Part shown: one piece after another, positions 11,742 through 22,338 of the stretch
Layout of the letters: each line of letters begins with the position of its first letter
How positions within the stretch are numbered: position 1 is the stretch's first letter
Translations under genes and position numbers: made by a program
The notes under the pieces: generated by a model
The model's database searches: none
Told to the model about the DNA's origin: nothing
Seen by the model: the letters and a program-made list of their open reading frames with translations, nothing else
From: Hephaestia sp. MAHUQ-44
GTDB lineage: Bacteria > Pseudomonadota > Alphaproteobacteria > Sphingomonadales > Sphingomonadaceae
Reading direction: 5' to 3'
Assembly: GCF_023806085.1 (NCBI RefSeq)
Contig: NZ_JAMSLX010000005.1
Span: forward strand, 186,001 to 250,000
Length of the DNA: 64,000 bases

Positions 11742-13607
11742 TTACCCCATCAGCGCTTCGGCCTGATCGAGCGTGTCCTTGAACACCGCGACCACCGCCT
11801 GATACGGCGCCGCCGAGGCCATATCGAGCCCGGCGCGCTTGAGCACGTCGGTGGGATAGGCCGAGCCGCCCGCCTTGAGCACGCCGAGGTAATTGTCGCG
11901 CTCCCTGGCGCCGCCCGACAGGATCGACTTCGCGAAATAGGACGCCGCCGCGATGCAGGTCGCATATTGGTAGACGTAGAAGCTCGAATAGAAGTGCGGG
12001 ATGAACGCCCATTCGGCCGCATAGGCCGGGGCGATCTCGACCCTGGGGCCGTGGTAGCGCTTCAGCAGATCGAGATACATTGCGGTGAAGGTCTCGCCTG
12101 ACAGCCCCTCGCCCGCCTCGGCCTTGTCGTGCGCGGCAAGCTCGAACTCGGCGAACATCGCCTGACGGTAGAAGGTGCCGCGGATATTCTCGAGCTGCTG
12201 GCCGAGATAATAGAGCTTTTCCTGCTTCGTCCTGGCCTTTTCGACCATGTACGCGACCAGCAATTGCTCGTTGCAGGTCGAGGCGATCTCGGCGATGAAC
12301 AGCGGATAATCCGCCTTTTCGTAGACCTGCGCCTTGTTGGCGAGCAGCGAATGCATCGCGTGCCCCCATTCGTGCGCATAGGTCGTCATCCCCGAATAAT
12401 CCTCCTTCAGATTGAGCAGGAGATAGGGGTGCACGTCATACGCGCCGGGGTTCATATACGCCCCCGAACGCTTGCCCTCACGCGGGAGCGGGTCCATCCA
12501 TTTCGCCGCGCTCGCCCTGCCGAATTCGTTCACATAATCGGGGCCGAGCGGCTTGAGCGCATCGAGCACAATGGTGCGCATCGCCGCCAGACCGACGGGT
12601 TTGTCCAGTTCTACGAGCGGCGGATAGATGTCGTAATAATGCATATCCGGCAGCTTGAGCAGCTTGCGGCGCAGCTCGAAATAACGGTGGAGCTGCGGCA
12701 GGCCGGCGTTGGTCTCCTTGACCAGCGTGCGATAAACGGTTTCGGGAATGTTGTTCGACGACAGCGAGGCAGCGAGCGATGTCGGGTATTTGCGCGCCTT
12801 CATCTCGAACACATCGGCCTTGAGATGCGACAGATAGGCCGCGCCGAACGAACTCTTGAACTGGCCGTATTGCTTCCAGAAGGCGTCGAACACCGCCTTG
12901 CGATCGGCGCGGTCGGGCGCGTCGCGGTGGAGCGTATAGCCCTGATCGTCGAGCCGCACCTCGGCCCCCGTCGACAGCGTGATCGTCGGCCATTCGATAT
13001 CCGAGGCGACGAGTTGCCCACGGATATCGCTGGGCCCCGAAAACGGCGCCGCGGTGCCCGCGAGCAGCACCTCGCCTTCGGGTGACAGCGTGTGCGGCGC
13101 CTCACGCAGCACATTGGCGAGGTAGAAATCGAAACGCTTCTTGAGCGTGTCGTTGGCGGCGATGAAGCCGGTGACCTTCGCCTCACCCACGGTGAGGATC
13201 TCGGGCGCGATCCACGATACCGCCTCGCCGAACGCGGTGTAGAGGTCGATCGCCTGTGCCTGTCGTTCCTGATTGGCGGCGATGCGGACATCCTCATCGG
13301 CCTTGAGCGAGACATAGGTGTAGATGCGCGCGATCGTGCGGCCGAGATCGGATTGGGCAACCAGCGCCTTGGCCAGCGCGTCGGCACTGGTGCCGAGCGT
13401 GCCCTGATAGGCCTTCATCCCCGGAATCGCGGCAAGCGCCTGCTTGCGCGCGGCATCCCACGCGGCGTCGTTGGGGTAGATTTCGGCAAGATCCCATTGG
13501 GCGGTATCGGCTGGCATTTTTGTATCCTGTGCCCAGGCGGGCATGGCGACCACAAGCGCGGCAAGCGCGGACGCGGCCAGAGTTTCACGGCGGCTAAAAT
13601 CGGTCAT
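11742..13607 (-). CDS. Exported M3-family oligoendopeptidase (PepF-like)
   Basis: Zinc oligopeptidase of 621 residues. The catalytic motif HEWGH, within YAHEWGHAMHSLLANKA, contains the two zinc histidines and the general-base Glu of M3 peptidases, and IAEIASTCNEQ supplies the third ligand. The start at ATG 13607 gives an N-terminus MTDFSRRETLAASALAALVV with twin arginines and a hydrophobic stretch ending AWAQ, indicating Tat export to the periplasm. Likely role is breakdown of short peptides. The gene is apparently monocistronic. Confidence 0.9.
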   Translation of the reverse strand: MTDFSRRETLAASALAALVVAMPAWAQDTKMPADTAQWDLAEIYPNDAAWDAARKQALAAIPGMKAYQGTLGTSADALAKALVAQSDLGRTIARIYTYVSLKADEDVRIAANQERQAQAIDLYTAFGEAVSWIAPEILTVGEAKVTGFIAANDTLKKRFDFYLANVLREAPHTLSPEGEVLLAGTAAPFSGPSDIRGQLVASDIEWPTITLSTGAEVRLDDQGYTLHRDAPDRADRKAVFDAFWKQYGQFKSSFGAAYLSHLKADVFEMKARKYPTSLAASLSSNNIPETVYRTLVKETNAGLPQLHRYFELRRKLLKLPDMHYYDIYPPLVELDKPVGLAAMRTIVLDALKPLGPDYVNEFGRASAAKWMDPLPREGKRSGAYMNPGAYDVHPYLLLNLKEDYSGMTTYAHEWGHAMHSLLANKAQVYEKADYPLFIAEIASTCNEQLLVAYMVEKARTKQEKLYYLGQQLENIRGTFYRQAMFAEFELAAHDKAEAGEGLSGETFTAMYLDLLKRYHGPRVEIAPAYAAEWAFIPHFYSSFYVYQYATCIAAASYFAKSILSGGARERDNYLGVLKAGGSAYPTDVLKRAGLDMASAAPYQAVVAVFKDTLDQAEALMG

Positions 13608-13725
13608 ATCGGTCCCCCGATGCTCGGCACCGGAAGGACTCCGGCGCGGCGGAATGATCGCTTCCTGCCATGCGCCGGAGTGTTTGACCAGAGTAGAGCA
13701 CCCGCCCATCGGGCTGGTCGCGAAG

Positions 13726-14307
13726 TCAGGCGATCCCTTCTTCGGCCATTGCCCTGGCAACCGCGGGGCGCGCCTTGATCCGCTCGAAATAGGCGACCAG
13801 CGGCTCGGGCACCTCGATGCCGAACGCGAACGCCCAGCGCAGCATGACGAACAGGAACGGATCGGCGACGCTGAACGCGCCGAACAGATAATCGCCCTTC
13901 ATCGTCTCCGCGAGCAGCGTGAACTGGCGCGTGATGGCATCGCCGGCGGGCCTGGTTTCGTCCTCGCCGCGGCGCTGGAAGAAGGGCTTGAAGCTCTTGT
14001 GAATCTCCGACGAGATATAGGCCATCGCTTCGAGCAGGCGGGCACGGCCCAGCGGGCCTTCGGGCATCAGCGCGGGGGTCTGTTCGGCGATCCAGTAGAG
14101 GATCGCGATATTCTCGGTCAGCACCGGGCCGCCATCGAACGCGAGCGCAGGGACATAGCCCTTGGGCGTGATCGCGCGATAATCGGCGCCATGGGCGGTG
14201 ATCTTGGTCTTGAGATCGACGCGTTCATGCTCGAACGACAGGCCGGCTTCGTGGAGCGCGATGTGATCGGCGAGGCTGCACGCACCGGGGGCATAATAGA
14301 GCTTCAT
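13726..14307 (-). CDS. Glutathione S-transferase family protein
   Basis: Cytosolic GST of 193 residues, beta-class type. The thioredoxin-like N-domain starts MKLYYAPGACSLADHIALHEAG, where Tyr/Cys/Ser near residues 5-11 match the beta-class active site; GGPVLTENIAILYWIAEQTP is the glutathione-binding turn; an alpha-helical C-domain follows. The start at ATG 14307 follows the family; upstream in-frame codons come from the groEL terminator region. Substrate unknown. Confidence 0.9.
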   Translation of the reverse strand: MKLYYAPGACSLADHIALHEAGLSFEHERVDLKTKITAHGADYRAITPKGYVPALAFDGGPVLTENIAILYWIAEQTPALMPEGPLGRARLLEAMAYISSEIHKSFKPFFQRRGEDETRPAGDAITRQFTLLAETMKGDYLFGAFSVADPFLFVMLRWAFAFGIEVPEPLVAYFERIKARPAVARAMAEEGIA

Positions 14308-14379
14308 CCATTTTCTCCCTTGTTCTGAACGACAAGGTGAGAAGCCCGAGGGCGATGTGCAAGCGGCCATCATAGAAAA

Positions 14380-14408
14380 GGGGCCGGGAGACATGCTCTC
14401 CCGGCCCC
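14380..14408 (-). terminator. Intrinsic terminator of groESL
   Basis: On the minus strand a 12-bp GC-rich stem (GGGGCCGGGAGA and its complement, 5-nt loop) is followed by TTTTCTAT, a classic Rho-independent terminator about 130 bp downstream of groEL. The sequence between 14409 and 14539 holds additional small GC hairpins but no gene. Confidence 0.8.
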
Positions 14409-14539
14409 AAATCTTCTGGCTCAGGCCAGCACCGGCAAAGCCGGCGCTGCGTCGAACGGCATCGACGGCAATGCCGCCGAGCCGCCGGCCGGCCTTGGGC
14501 AAAACCACCGCCAGCCGAGGCTGGCGATGGCCCTGCGGC

Positions 14540-16207
<1,668 letters not shown>

Positions 16208-16244
16208 CTAAGTTGACAAAATTGACAGTCTGAAGGGGGTAGGA

Positions 16245-16535
16245 TCAGCCCTCGACGATGCCGAGGATGTCGCTTTCCTTCATGATCAGCAGGTCTTCGC
16301 CATCGACCTTGACCTCGGTGCCCGACCATTTGCCGAACAGGATCTTGTCACCGGCCTTGACGTCGAGCGGCGTCACCTTGCCGTCCTCGGCCTTGGCACC
16401 AGCGCCAGCAGCGACGACCTCGCCCTCCTGGGGCTTTTCCTTCGCGGTGTCGGGAATGATGATCCCGCCGGCCGTCTTTTCCTCGGCCTCGACACGACGA
16501 ACCAGCACACGATCGTGCAACGGACGAAAATTCAT
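16245..16535 (-). CDS. groES: Co-chaperonin GroES (Hsp10)
   Basis: Heptameric lid of GroEL. The start at ATG 16535 yields the standard 96-residue protein beginning [20 protein letters not shown]; the mobile loop [19 protein letters not shown] is present. First gene of the groESL operon; a longer in-frame start would run into the operator region. Confidence 0.98.
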   Translation of the reverse strand: MNFRPLHDRVLVRRVEAEEKTAGGIIIPDTAKEKPQEGEVVAAGAGAKAEDGKVTPLDVKAGDKILFGKWSGTEVKVDGEDLLIMKESDILGIVEG

Positions 16536-16573
16536 GCGCCATCCTTTCCTTGGGTTGAGCGATGATAACAGCT

Positions 16574-16600
16574 TTGGCACTCCCCGGCGGAGAGTGCCAG
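16574..16600. promoter_or_regulatory. CIRCE operator (HrcA site)
   Basis: TTGGCACTC, a 9-bp spacer, and GAGTGCCAG form the inverted repeat of the CIRCE element (consensus TTAGCACTC-N9-GAGTGCTAA). It overlaps the expected transcription start of groESL, 39 bp before the groES ATG, so HrcA repression and heat induction are expected. hrcA itself is not in the window. Confidence 0.93.
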
Positions 16601-16608
16601 CAGCACGT

Positions 16609-16637
16609 CATATGCGAACCGCCCCGCGACTCGTCAA
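16609..16637 (-). promoter_or_regulatory. Predicted groESL promoter
   Basis: On the minus strand TTGACG (16632-16637) and CATATG (16609-16614) are 17 bp apart; the predicted start near 16602 falls at the edge of the CIRCE element, which is the geometry seen in HrcA-repressed promoters. Confidence 0.65.
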
Positions 16638-16779
16638 CGGGTAGCGGCGAGGATTTTTTCGCAACGCCGGTGACCGGTCGCAGGCCCCTGTATTGCCCGC
16701 GTAAGACGGCGTTGCCTCAGGGGTCGCATTGCCCTAGCACCAGGGCAAGAGCGATGTGGCAACACGAAGGATCGACGCG

Positions 16780-18660
16780 GTGAAGCTGGTTCGAGGCGCC
16801 TGGAAATTGCTGGTGGGGATCAAGGACGCATTGGTCCTGGTCGCGATGCTGTTGTTCTTCGGGTTGCTGTGGGCGGCGCTGTCGGCGCGGCCGGCCCCGA
16901 CCGCGATCGGCGACGGGGCGTTGCTGCTCGATCTCAACGGCACGATCGTCGAACAGCCCGCCGAGGTCGATGCCTTCGCGATCGCGAGCGGGCAGCAAGT
17001 GACGCGCGAATACCGGTTGCGCGATCTGGTACGCGCGATCGACGCCGCCAGGGACGACAGCAAGGTCAAGGCGATCGTGCTCGATCTCGATCATTTCCAG
17101 GGCGGCTACCCCGCCGCGCTTGCCGAAGTCGGCGATGCGTTGGGCCGGGTGCGCGCAAGCGGCAAGCCGGTGCTCGCTTATGCCACCGCTTATACCGATG
17201 CGGGCTATCGCCTCGCCGCCGAAGCGAGCGAGATCTGGATGAACCCGATGGGCGGCACGCTGTTCATGGGGCCGGGCGGATCGCAGCTTTATTACAAGGG
17301 GCTGATCGACAAGCTCGGGGTCGACGTCCACGTCTTCCGCGTCGGCAAGTTCAAATCGTTCGTCGAACCTTATACCCGCACCGACAAATCGCCCGAGGCG
17401 GCCGAGGCCGATCGCGCGCTTTACGGCGCGATCTTCGGCCAGTGGCAGGAGGCGGTGAAGAAGGCGCGGCCCAAGGCGCAGATCGCCCCGCTGCTGACCC
17501 AGCCCGGCGCGGTGATCGCGGCCACCCAGGGCGACATCGCGCAGGCCAATCTCAATGCGGGGCTGGTCGACAAGCTCGCCGACCGGATCGCGTTCGGCAC
17601 GCACGTCGCCCAAATCGCGGGCGCCGACGACAAGAAGAGCGCGGGCAATTTCCAGACGATCGATTACGACGCTTATGTTGAGGCGCATCCGGCCAAATCG
17701 GGCGGCGCCGCGATCGGCGTGCTGACGGTGGCCGGTGAGATCGTCGACGGCGAGGCCGGCCCCGGCACCGCGGCGGGCGACACGATCGCCAAGGCGATGC
17801 TCGACGGGCTCGCCAAGAACGATCTGAAGGCGCTGGTGGTGCGGGTCGATTCGCCGGGCGGATCGGCCTTCGCCTCCGAGCAGATCCGGCTGGCGATCCT
17901 GCAGGCCAAGGCCAAGGGGCTGCCGGTCGTGATCTCGATGGGGAGCCTTGCCGCGTCGGGCGGCTATTGGGTGTCGACCGCGGGCGACACGATCTTTGCC
18001 GAACCCAATACGATCACCGGATCGATCGGCATTTTCGGCGTCATCCCGACCTTCGAGAACACGCTCAAAAAGATCGGCGTCACCAGCGACGGGGTGAAGA
18101 CCACTCCGCTGTCGGGCCAGCCCGATATCACCGGCGGCATCACGCCCGAGGTCGGCGCGATCTTCCAGGCCGGGATCGAGCACGGTTATCGCCAGTTCAT
18201 CACCCGCGTCAGCGAGGCACGCAAGCTGACGCCCGCACGCGTCGACGAGATCGCGCAGGGCCGGGTGTGGGATGGCGGCAGCGCGCACCAGATCAAGCTG
18301 GTCGACCGGTTCGGCAATATGAACGACGCGATCGCCGAGGCCGCGCGCCGTGCCAAGCTCGATCCCGCCAAGGTCCATCCGGTGTTCCTCGAAAAGAAGC
18401 CGAGCTGGATCGCCACGCTGGCCGCGCAATTCGCGCGCAAGCAGCGCGGCGAGGATGCCGACGCCGCGGGCGACCTGTTCAGCCGGCTCGCGCGCGAGCG
18501 CCGCGCGGTGTTCGCGCAGGCGCTGGGCGATATGCGGCGGCTGTCGAGCGGTGCCGCGATCCAGGCGCGCTGCCTTGAATGTACCGGCATGGGGCCGACG
18601 ACGCCCTCCCCCGCCGACACCAGCCTGATGGGCGCCGTGCTGGCGCGGCTCGCGCTGTGA
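16780..18660 (+). CDS. sppA: Signal peptide peptidase SppA, 67K type
   Basis: Membrane-anchored serine protease that degrades cleaved signal peptides. About 626 residues with an N-terminal transmembrane helix (roughly residues 12-35) and two ClpP-like halves. The C-terminal half holds the catalytic serine in SMGSLAASGGYWVSTAGDT and the N-terminal half holds the lysine region GGTLFMGPGGSQLYYKGLIDKLGV, as expected for SppA. I choose GTG 16780 because AAGGA lies 8 nt upstream and the N-terminus then matches relatives (KLVRGAWKLLVGIKDALVL); GTG 16756 is an alternative. The last 100 residues are a family-variable tail. The stop overlaps the next gene as GTGA. Confidence 0.92.
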   Translation: MKLVRGAWKLLVGIKDALVLVAMLLFFGLLWAALSARPAPTAIGDGALLLDLNGTIVEQPAEVDAFAIASGQQVTREYRLRDLVRAIDAARDDSKVKAIVLDLDHFQGGYPAALAEVGDALGRVRASGKPVLAYATAYTDAGYRLAAEASEIWMNPMGGTLFMGPGGSQLYYKGLIDKLGVDVHVFRVGKFKSFVEPYTRTDKSPEAAEADRALYGAIFGQWQEAVKKARPKAQIAPLLTQPGAVIAATQGDIAQANLNAGLVDKLADRIAFGTHVAQIAGADDKKSAGNFQTIDYDAYVEAHPAKSGGAAIGVLTVAGEIVDGEAGPGTAAGDTIAKAMLDGLAKNDLKALVVRVDSPGGSAFASEQIRLAILQAKAKGLPVVISMGSLAASGGYWVSTAGDTIFAEPNTITGSIGIFGVIPTFENTLKKIGVTSDGVKTTPLSGQPDITGGITPEVGAIFQAGIEHGYRQFITRVSEARKLTPARVDEIAQGRVWDGGSAHQIKLVDRFGNMNDAIAEAARRAKLDPAKVHPVFLEKKPSWIATLAAQFARKQRGEDADAAGDLFSRLARERRAVFAQALGDMRRLSSGAAIQARCLECTGMGPTTPSPADTSLMGAVLARLAL

Positions 18661-19220
18661 TCGCGATCCGCGCCGCCCGCCCCGAGGACGCCGCCGCGAT
18701 CGCCGCGATCTACGCGCCGCACGTCACCAGCGGCACCGCTTCGTTCGAGATCGAGGCTCCCGATGCGCGCGCGATGCGCAACCGGATGGCGGCTTCCGAC
18801 GGGCTCTATCCCTGGCTGGTGGTGACCAATGGCGAGGGCGAGGAAGCCGGCATCGTCGCTTATGCCTATGCGACACGATTCCGCGACCGGCCCGCCTATC
18901 GCTATGTCGTCGAAACCTCGATCTACGTCGCCGGGCCGGTGCAGGGCCAGGGCACCGGGCGGCTGCTCTATCGCGCGCTGATCGATACGCTGCGCACGCA
19001 AGGCTTCACGCAGGCGATCAGCGCGATCGCGCTGCCCAACGACCATTCGATTGCGCTCCACGAGGCAACCGGGTTCCGGCGCGCGGGCGTGTATCGCGAG
19101 GTTGGCTACAAGCATGGCCAATGGATCGATGTCGGGCTGTGGCAATGCGAGCTCAACGATTCGGCGGTGCCACCGATCGAGCCCAAGCCGTTCGCCGACG
19201 TGGGGGTCGTGCGGAGCTAG
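18657..19220 (+). CDS. GNAT family N-acetyltransferase (phosphinothricin/methionine sulfoximine type)
   Basis: Acetyl-CoA-dependent N-acetyltransferase of 187 residues, most similar to the Pat/MddA subgroup. The motif A region VAGPVQGQGTGRLLYRALID carries the Q/R-x-x-G-x-G/A acetyl-CoA loop, and ALPNDHSIALHEATGFRRAG is the conserved C-terminal part. Translation is assigned to GTG 18657, which overlaps the sppA stop by four bases (GTGA) and makes the pair translationally coupled. The natural substrate is unknown; the subgroup acetylates glutamate analogues. Confidence 0.87.
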   Translation: MIAIRAARPEDAAAIAAIYAPHVTSGTASFEIEAPDARAMRNRMAASDGLYPWLVVTNGEGEEAGIVAYAYATRFRDRPAYRYVVETSIYVAGPVQGQGTGRLLYRALIDTLRTQGFTQAISAIALPNDHSIALHEATGFRRAGVYREVGYKHGQWIDVGLWQCELNDSAVPPIEPKPFADVGVVRS

Positions 19221-19258
19221 AACGGCCCTTTAGTGCCGCACCGCCCCGCTCCCCCACC

Positions 19259-19897
19259 CTAGCTCTCGTTCGGGCGGCCGCGATAGGTAGGGAGCCCGAG
19301 CTTCCAGTGGATCGCGGCGGCGCGCAACCCGAAGCCTGCGGCAGCAGCGATCAGCGCCACCTCGAACGACGGCAGCCCCAGCCACCTGAGGCCGACATAC
19401 AGCGTCGCGGCGAGCGCGGCGGCGGTGACATAGAGTTCGGGCCGCATCAGGATGGACGGCTCGCCCGCGAGCGTATCGCGGATGATGCCGCCGACGCAGG
19501 CGGTGAACACGCCCATCACTGCGGCCGGTAGCAGCGGCACGCCGAAGCTCAGCGCCTTGGCCGCACCGTACACCGCATAAGCACCGAGCCCCACCGCATC
19601 GAGCCAGACGAGCGCGGCCCCATTCCACCAGCGCTGCGGCGTCACCCAGATGGCGAGCGCGACCGCGAGGCACACCAGCGCGTACAAGCGATCCTGCACC
19701 CAGAATACCGGGGCACCGATGAGCAGATCGCGCACCGTGCCGCCGCCTACCCCGGTGACCAGCGCAAAAAAGGCGAGCGTGACGAAGGTCTGCCCGCGGT
19801 GCGTCGCCGCCAGCGCGCCGGTGGCGGCGAAAACGGCGACTCCGAACAGGTCGAGCCAGGGGAGAATGGGGCCAATCTGCCAAAATGCCTGATCCAT
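19259..19897 (-). CDS. TRIC-type cation channel family membrane protein (UPF0126)
   Basis: Integral membrane protein of 212 residues with about seven hydrophobic helices in two homologous halves. The diagnostic glycine-rich signatures GVGGGTVRDLLIG and ACVGGIIRDTLAGE occur once in each half, as in prokaryotic trimeric intracellular cation channel homologues, which conduct K+. It converges on the preceding acetyltransferase gene. Physiological role in this organism unknown. Confidence 0.88.
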   Translation of the reverse strand: MDQAFWQIGPILPWLDLFGVAVFAATGALAATHRGQTFVTLAFFALVTGVGGGTVRDLLIGAPVFWVQDRLYALVCLAVALAIWVTPQRWWNGAALVWLDAVGLGAYAVYGAAKALSFGVPLLPAAVMGVFTACVGGIIRDTLAGEPSILMRPELYVTAAALAATLYVGLRWLGLPSFEVALIAAAAGFGLRAAAIHWKLGLPTYRGRPNES

Positions 19898-20003
19898 CGT
19901 GCCTTGCTAGGGCTTATTGCGCCGACGTGGAAGCAGGCCGATCGCGACGGGCCGCATGATTTTCGGGGTGGCAACGACGCCTCCGGCCCGGCAAAAGGCA
20001 AGG

Positions 20004-20657
20004 ATGCAGCGCTATCAAACTCCGATGATCACCGCGGCCGTCCTGCTCGCAATACTGGCCGGCTTCGTCGATGCGATCGCCTATATCAGCCTTGGCGGGT
20101 TCTTCGCGTCGTTCATGAGCGGCAACACCACGCGGCTGGGCGTGGGGCTCGCCACCGGCGCCGCCGCCGATGCCTGGAATGCGGGCGCGTTGATCCTTGC
20201 GTTCGTGTGCGGCGTGATGGGCGCGTCGATCCTGTCCGCCCGGTTCGCGCGGTGGCGCAAGCCGGTGGTGATGACCGCGGTCGCCGCGTGCCTTGCGATC
20301 GCGGCGGGGGCAGCGCATTTCACCTTTTCATCCTTCCCGCTGCTGCTGCTCGCCGCCGCGATGGGGGCCGAGAACGGCGTGTTCCTGCGCGACCGCGAGG
20401 TGAGTATCGGCGTCACCTATATGACCGGCACGCTGGTGCGCACCGGACAGAAGCTCGCCGATGCGCTGCTGGGGCGCGGCGATGCACTGGGATGGGTGCC
20501 GCATTTGCTGCTGTGGCTGGGGTTTGCCGGCGGGGTCGTGCTGGGCGGGACGACGCTGGGCGATCGCGGGCTGGAGGCCTTGTGGTTCGCCGCCGGGGGC
20601 GCGCTGGCGCTGGCGGCGTTGCTCGCGGTGCTGACGCGGCATGGGGATGCGGCGTAG
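20004..20657 (+). CDS. DUF1275 (YoaK) family membrane protein
   Basis: A 217-residue protein with six predicted membrane segments. The N-terminal AGFVDAIAYISLGGFFASFMSGNTTRLG is the hallmark of the DUF1275/YoaK family, whose function is unknown. The ATG at 20004 is preceded by AAGG and begins MQRYQTPMITAAV; upstream in-frame codons are not conserved in character. Monocistronic. Confidence 0.87.
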   Translation: MQRYQTPMITAAVLLAILAGFVDAIAYISLGGFFASFMSGNTTRLGVGLATGAAADAWNAGALILAFVCGVMGASILSARFARWRKPVVMTAVAACLAIAAGAAHFTFSSFPLLLLAAAMGAENGVFLRDREVSIGVTYMTGTLVRTGQKLADALLGRGDALGWVPHLLLWLGFAGGVVLGGTTLGDRGLEALWFAAGGALALAALLAVLTRHGDAA

Positions 20658-20669
20658 CGGGGGCTATAG

Positions 20670-20694
20670 TCTGTTTCAGATAGATTGAAACAGA
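20670..20694. terminator. Hairpin downstream of the DUF1275 gene
   Basis: Perfect 9-bp inverted repeat TCTGTTTCA / TGAAACAGA with a 7-nt loop, 12 bp after the DUF1275 stop. There is no T run, so it may be a transcript-end hairpin rather than a true intrinsic terminator. A GC-rich hairpin (GGCGCGGC / GCCGCGCC) follows in the same intergenic space. Confidence 0.45.
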
Positions 20695-20780
20695 GACCGC
20701 ACCGGCCCACCTAAGTGACGCCAGTGCCAGCGGCGCGGCAAAGCCGCGCCGTCGGTCGGGGCCTGGCGCCCCGCCGGCCG

Positions 20781-20833
20781 GTCTAGCCTCGTTCGCGCGG
20801 ATTTAGCGTCGCTAAATCCTGCGCCGGCTAGAC
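20781..20833. terminator. Nested inverted repeat at the end of lpd
   Basis: An outer 8-bp repeat GTCTAGCC / GGCTAGAC encloses an inner perfect palindrome of 9-1-9 bp, GATTTAGCG-T-CGCTAAATC (20800-20818). The right outer arm includes the TAG stop of lpd (20828-20830). In RNA it would fold as a stem with a hairpin arm at the 3' end of the suc-lpd transcript. Confidence 0.5.
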
Positions 20834-22225
20834 GTGTATCGCCTTCCCCGTCACCGCCATCGCGGCTTCCTTGATCGCTTCCGAATGCGTCGGGTGGGCG
20901 TGGCAGGTATAGGCGATGTCTTCGCTCGTCGCGCCGAATTCCATCGCCTGCGCGGCCTGCGCGATCATCGTGCCCGCAACGCTGGCGACACACCACACGC
21001 CGAGCACGCGATCGGTGTTGGCGTCGGCGATCACCTTGACGAAGCCGTCGGGCTCGTGGTTGGTCTTGGCACGGCTGTTGGCGAGCATCGGGAATTTACC
21101 GACCTTGACCGCACCGCGCTCCTTCGCCGCCTCCTCGGTGAGGCCGACGCCGGAAATCTCGGGCCAGGTATAGACCACGCTGGGGATCACATCGTGGTTC
21201 ACGATGCCGGTGAGCCCGGCGATATTCTCGGCCACCGCGATCCCTTCGTCCTCGGCCTTGTGGGCGAGCATCGGCCCCGGCGTGACATCGCCGATCGCCC
21301 AGACGCCGGGAACGCTGGTGCCGAAATCCGACGCGGTTTCGATCTGGCCGCGCTGGTTGGTCGCCAGCCCGATCTTGTCGAGGCCGAGGCCATCGGTGTT
21401 GGGCTTGCGGCCGATCGACACGAGCACATGGCTCGCCTCGATCGTCTCGGCGGCACCGCCCTGCGCGGGTTCGATCGTGACCATGGCCTTCTTGCCCTTG
21501 ACCGCGACGCCGGTGACCCTGGTGCCGAGCTTGAACTCGACGCCCTGTTTTTTGAAAATCTTGTTGGCTTCCTTGCGGACCTCGCCGTCGAAGCCGGGCA
21601 GGATCTGATCGAGGAATTCGACGCACGTCACCTTGGCGCCGAGCCGGCGCCACACGCTGCCGAGTTCGAGCCCGATCACGCCGCCGCCGATCACCACCAG
21701 ATGCTTCGGCACCTCCGGCAATTCGAGCGCGCCGGTCGAATCGACCACGACCTTCTGGTCGATCGTCACGCCGGGCAGCGGGGTGACCGACGAGCCGGTG
21801 GCGATGACGATGTTCTTCGCGCTGACCTTATCCTTACCGACCGTGACAGTGTGAGCGTCCTCGAAGGACGCCTTGCCCTTGAGCCACGTCACCTTGTTCT
21901 TCTTGAACAGATATTCGATGCCCGCCGTAAGCTGCTTGACCGCATCCTTGCGCTGGCCGTGCATCGCATCGAGATCGAGCTCGGGGGTGACCTTGATACC
22001 CAGCTTGGCCATCGCGCCGCCCGCCGCCGCCTCGAAATATTCGGAGGCGTGGAGCATCGCCTTGGAGGGGATGCAGCCAACGTTGAGGCAGGTGCCGCCC
22101 AGCGTCTCGCCGCTTTCCGCGCACGCCACCTTGAGGCCGAGTTGCGCCGCGCGGATCGCAGCGACATAGCCGCCCGGCCCGGCGCCGATCACGAGGACAT
22201 CATAATCGTATTGCTGGTCAGCCAT
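20828..22225 (-). CDS. lpdA: Dihydrolipoyl dehydrogenase (E3), 2-oxoglutarate dehydrogenase-associated
   Basis: Second E3 flavoprotein in the window, 465 residues, starting MADQQYDYDVLVIGAGPGGY at ATG 22225. The redox pair is in GGTCLNVGCIPSK, the NAD site in GGGVIGLELGSVW and the catalytic C-terminus in CHAHPTHSEAIKEA. It closes the mdh-sucD-sucA-sucB-lpd cluster and belongs to the mitochondrial-type E3 clade (GGTCLNVGC), whereas the copy at 4338 has GGICLNWGC; the two probably serve different complexes. Confidence 0.96.
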   Translation of the reverse strand: MADQQYDYDVLVIGAGPGGYVAAIRAAQLGLKVACAESGETLGGTCLNVGCIPSKAMLHASEYFEAAAGGAMAKLGIKVTPELDLDAMHGQRKDAVKQLTAGIEYLFKKNKVTWLKGKASFEDAHTVTVGKDKVSAKNIVIATGSSVTPLPGVTIDQKVVVDSTGALELPEVPKHLVVIGGGVIGLELGSVWRRLGAKVTCVEFLDQILPGFDGEVRKEANKIFKKQGVEFKLGTRVTGVAVKGKKAMVTIEPAQGGAAETIEASHVLVSIGRKPNTDGLGLDKIGLATNQRGQIETASDFGTSVPGVWAIGDVTPGPMLAHKAEDEGIAVAENIAGLTGIVNHDVIPSVVYTWPEISGVGLTEEAAKERGAVKVGKFPMLANSRAKTNHEPDGFVKVIADANTDRVLGVWCVASVAGTMIAQAAQAMEFGATSEDIAYTCHAHPTHSEAIKEAAMAVTGKAIHV

Positions 22226-22233
22226 TCCAAACT

Positions 22234-22315
22234 CCGTTCGCTCTGAGCTTGCCGCAGGGCGTGCTTTCTTCCGGTCGAGAAAAGAACGGTGCTTCGACAA
22301 GCTCAGCACGAACGG
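22234..22315. repeat. REP-like inverted repeat between lpd and sucB
   Basis: CCGTTCGCTCTGAGCTTG (22234-22251) is matched by an imperfect inverted copy containing CTTCGACAAGCTCAGCACG, ending near 22315. The second arm is of the kind that occurs as a dispersed palindromic element in many proteobacterial genomes. It lies between sucB and lpd on the operon transcript and could form a long hairpin there. Confidence 0.6.
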
Positions 22316-22338
22316 AAGATGGGGTGTTCGTGGGGAAA

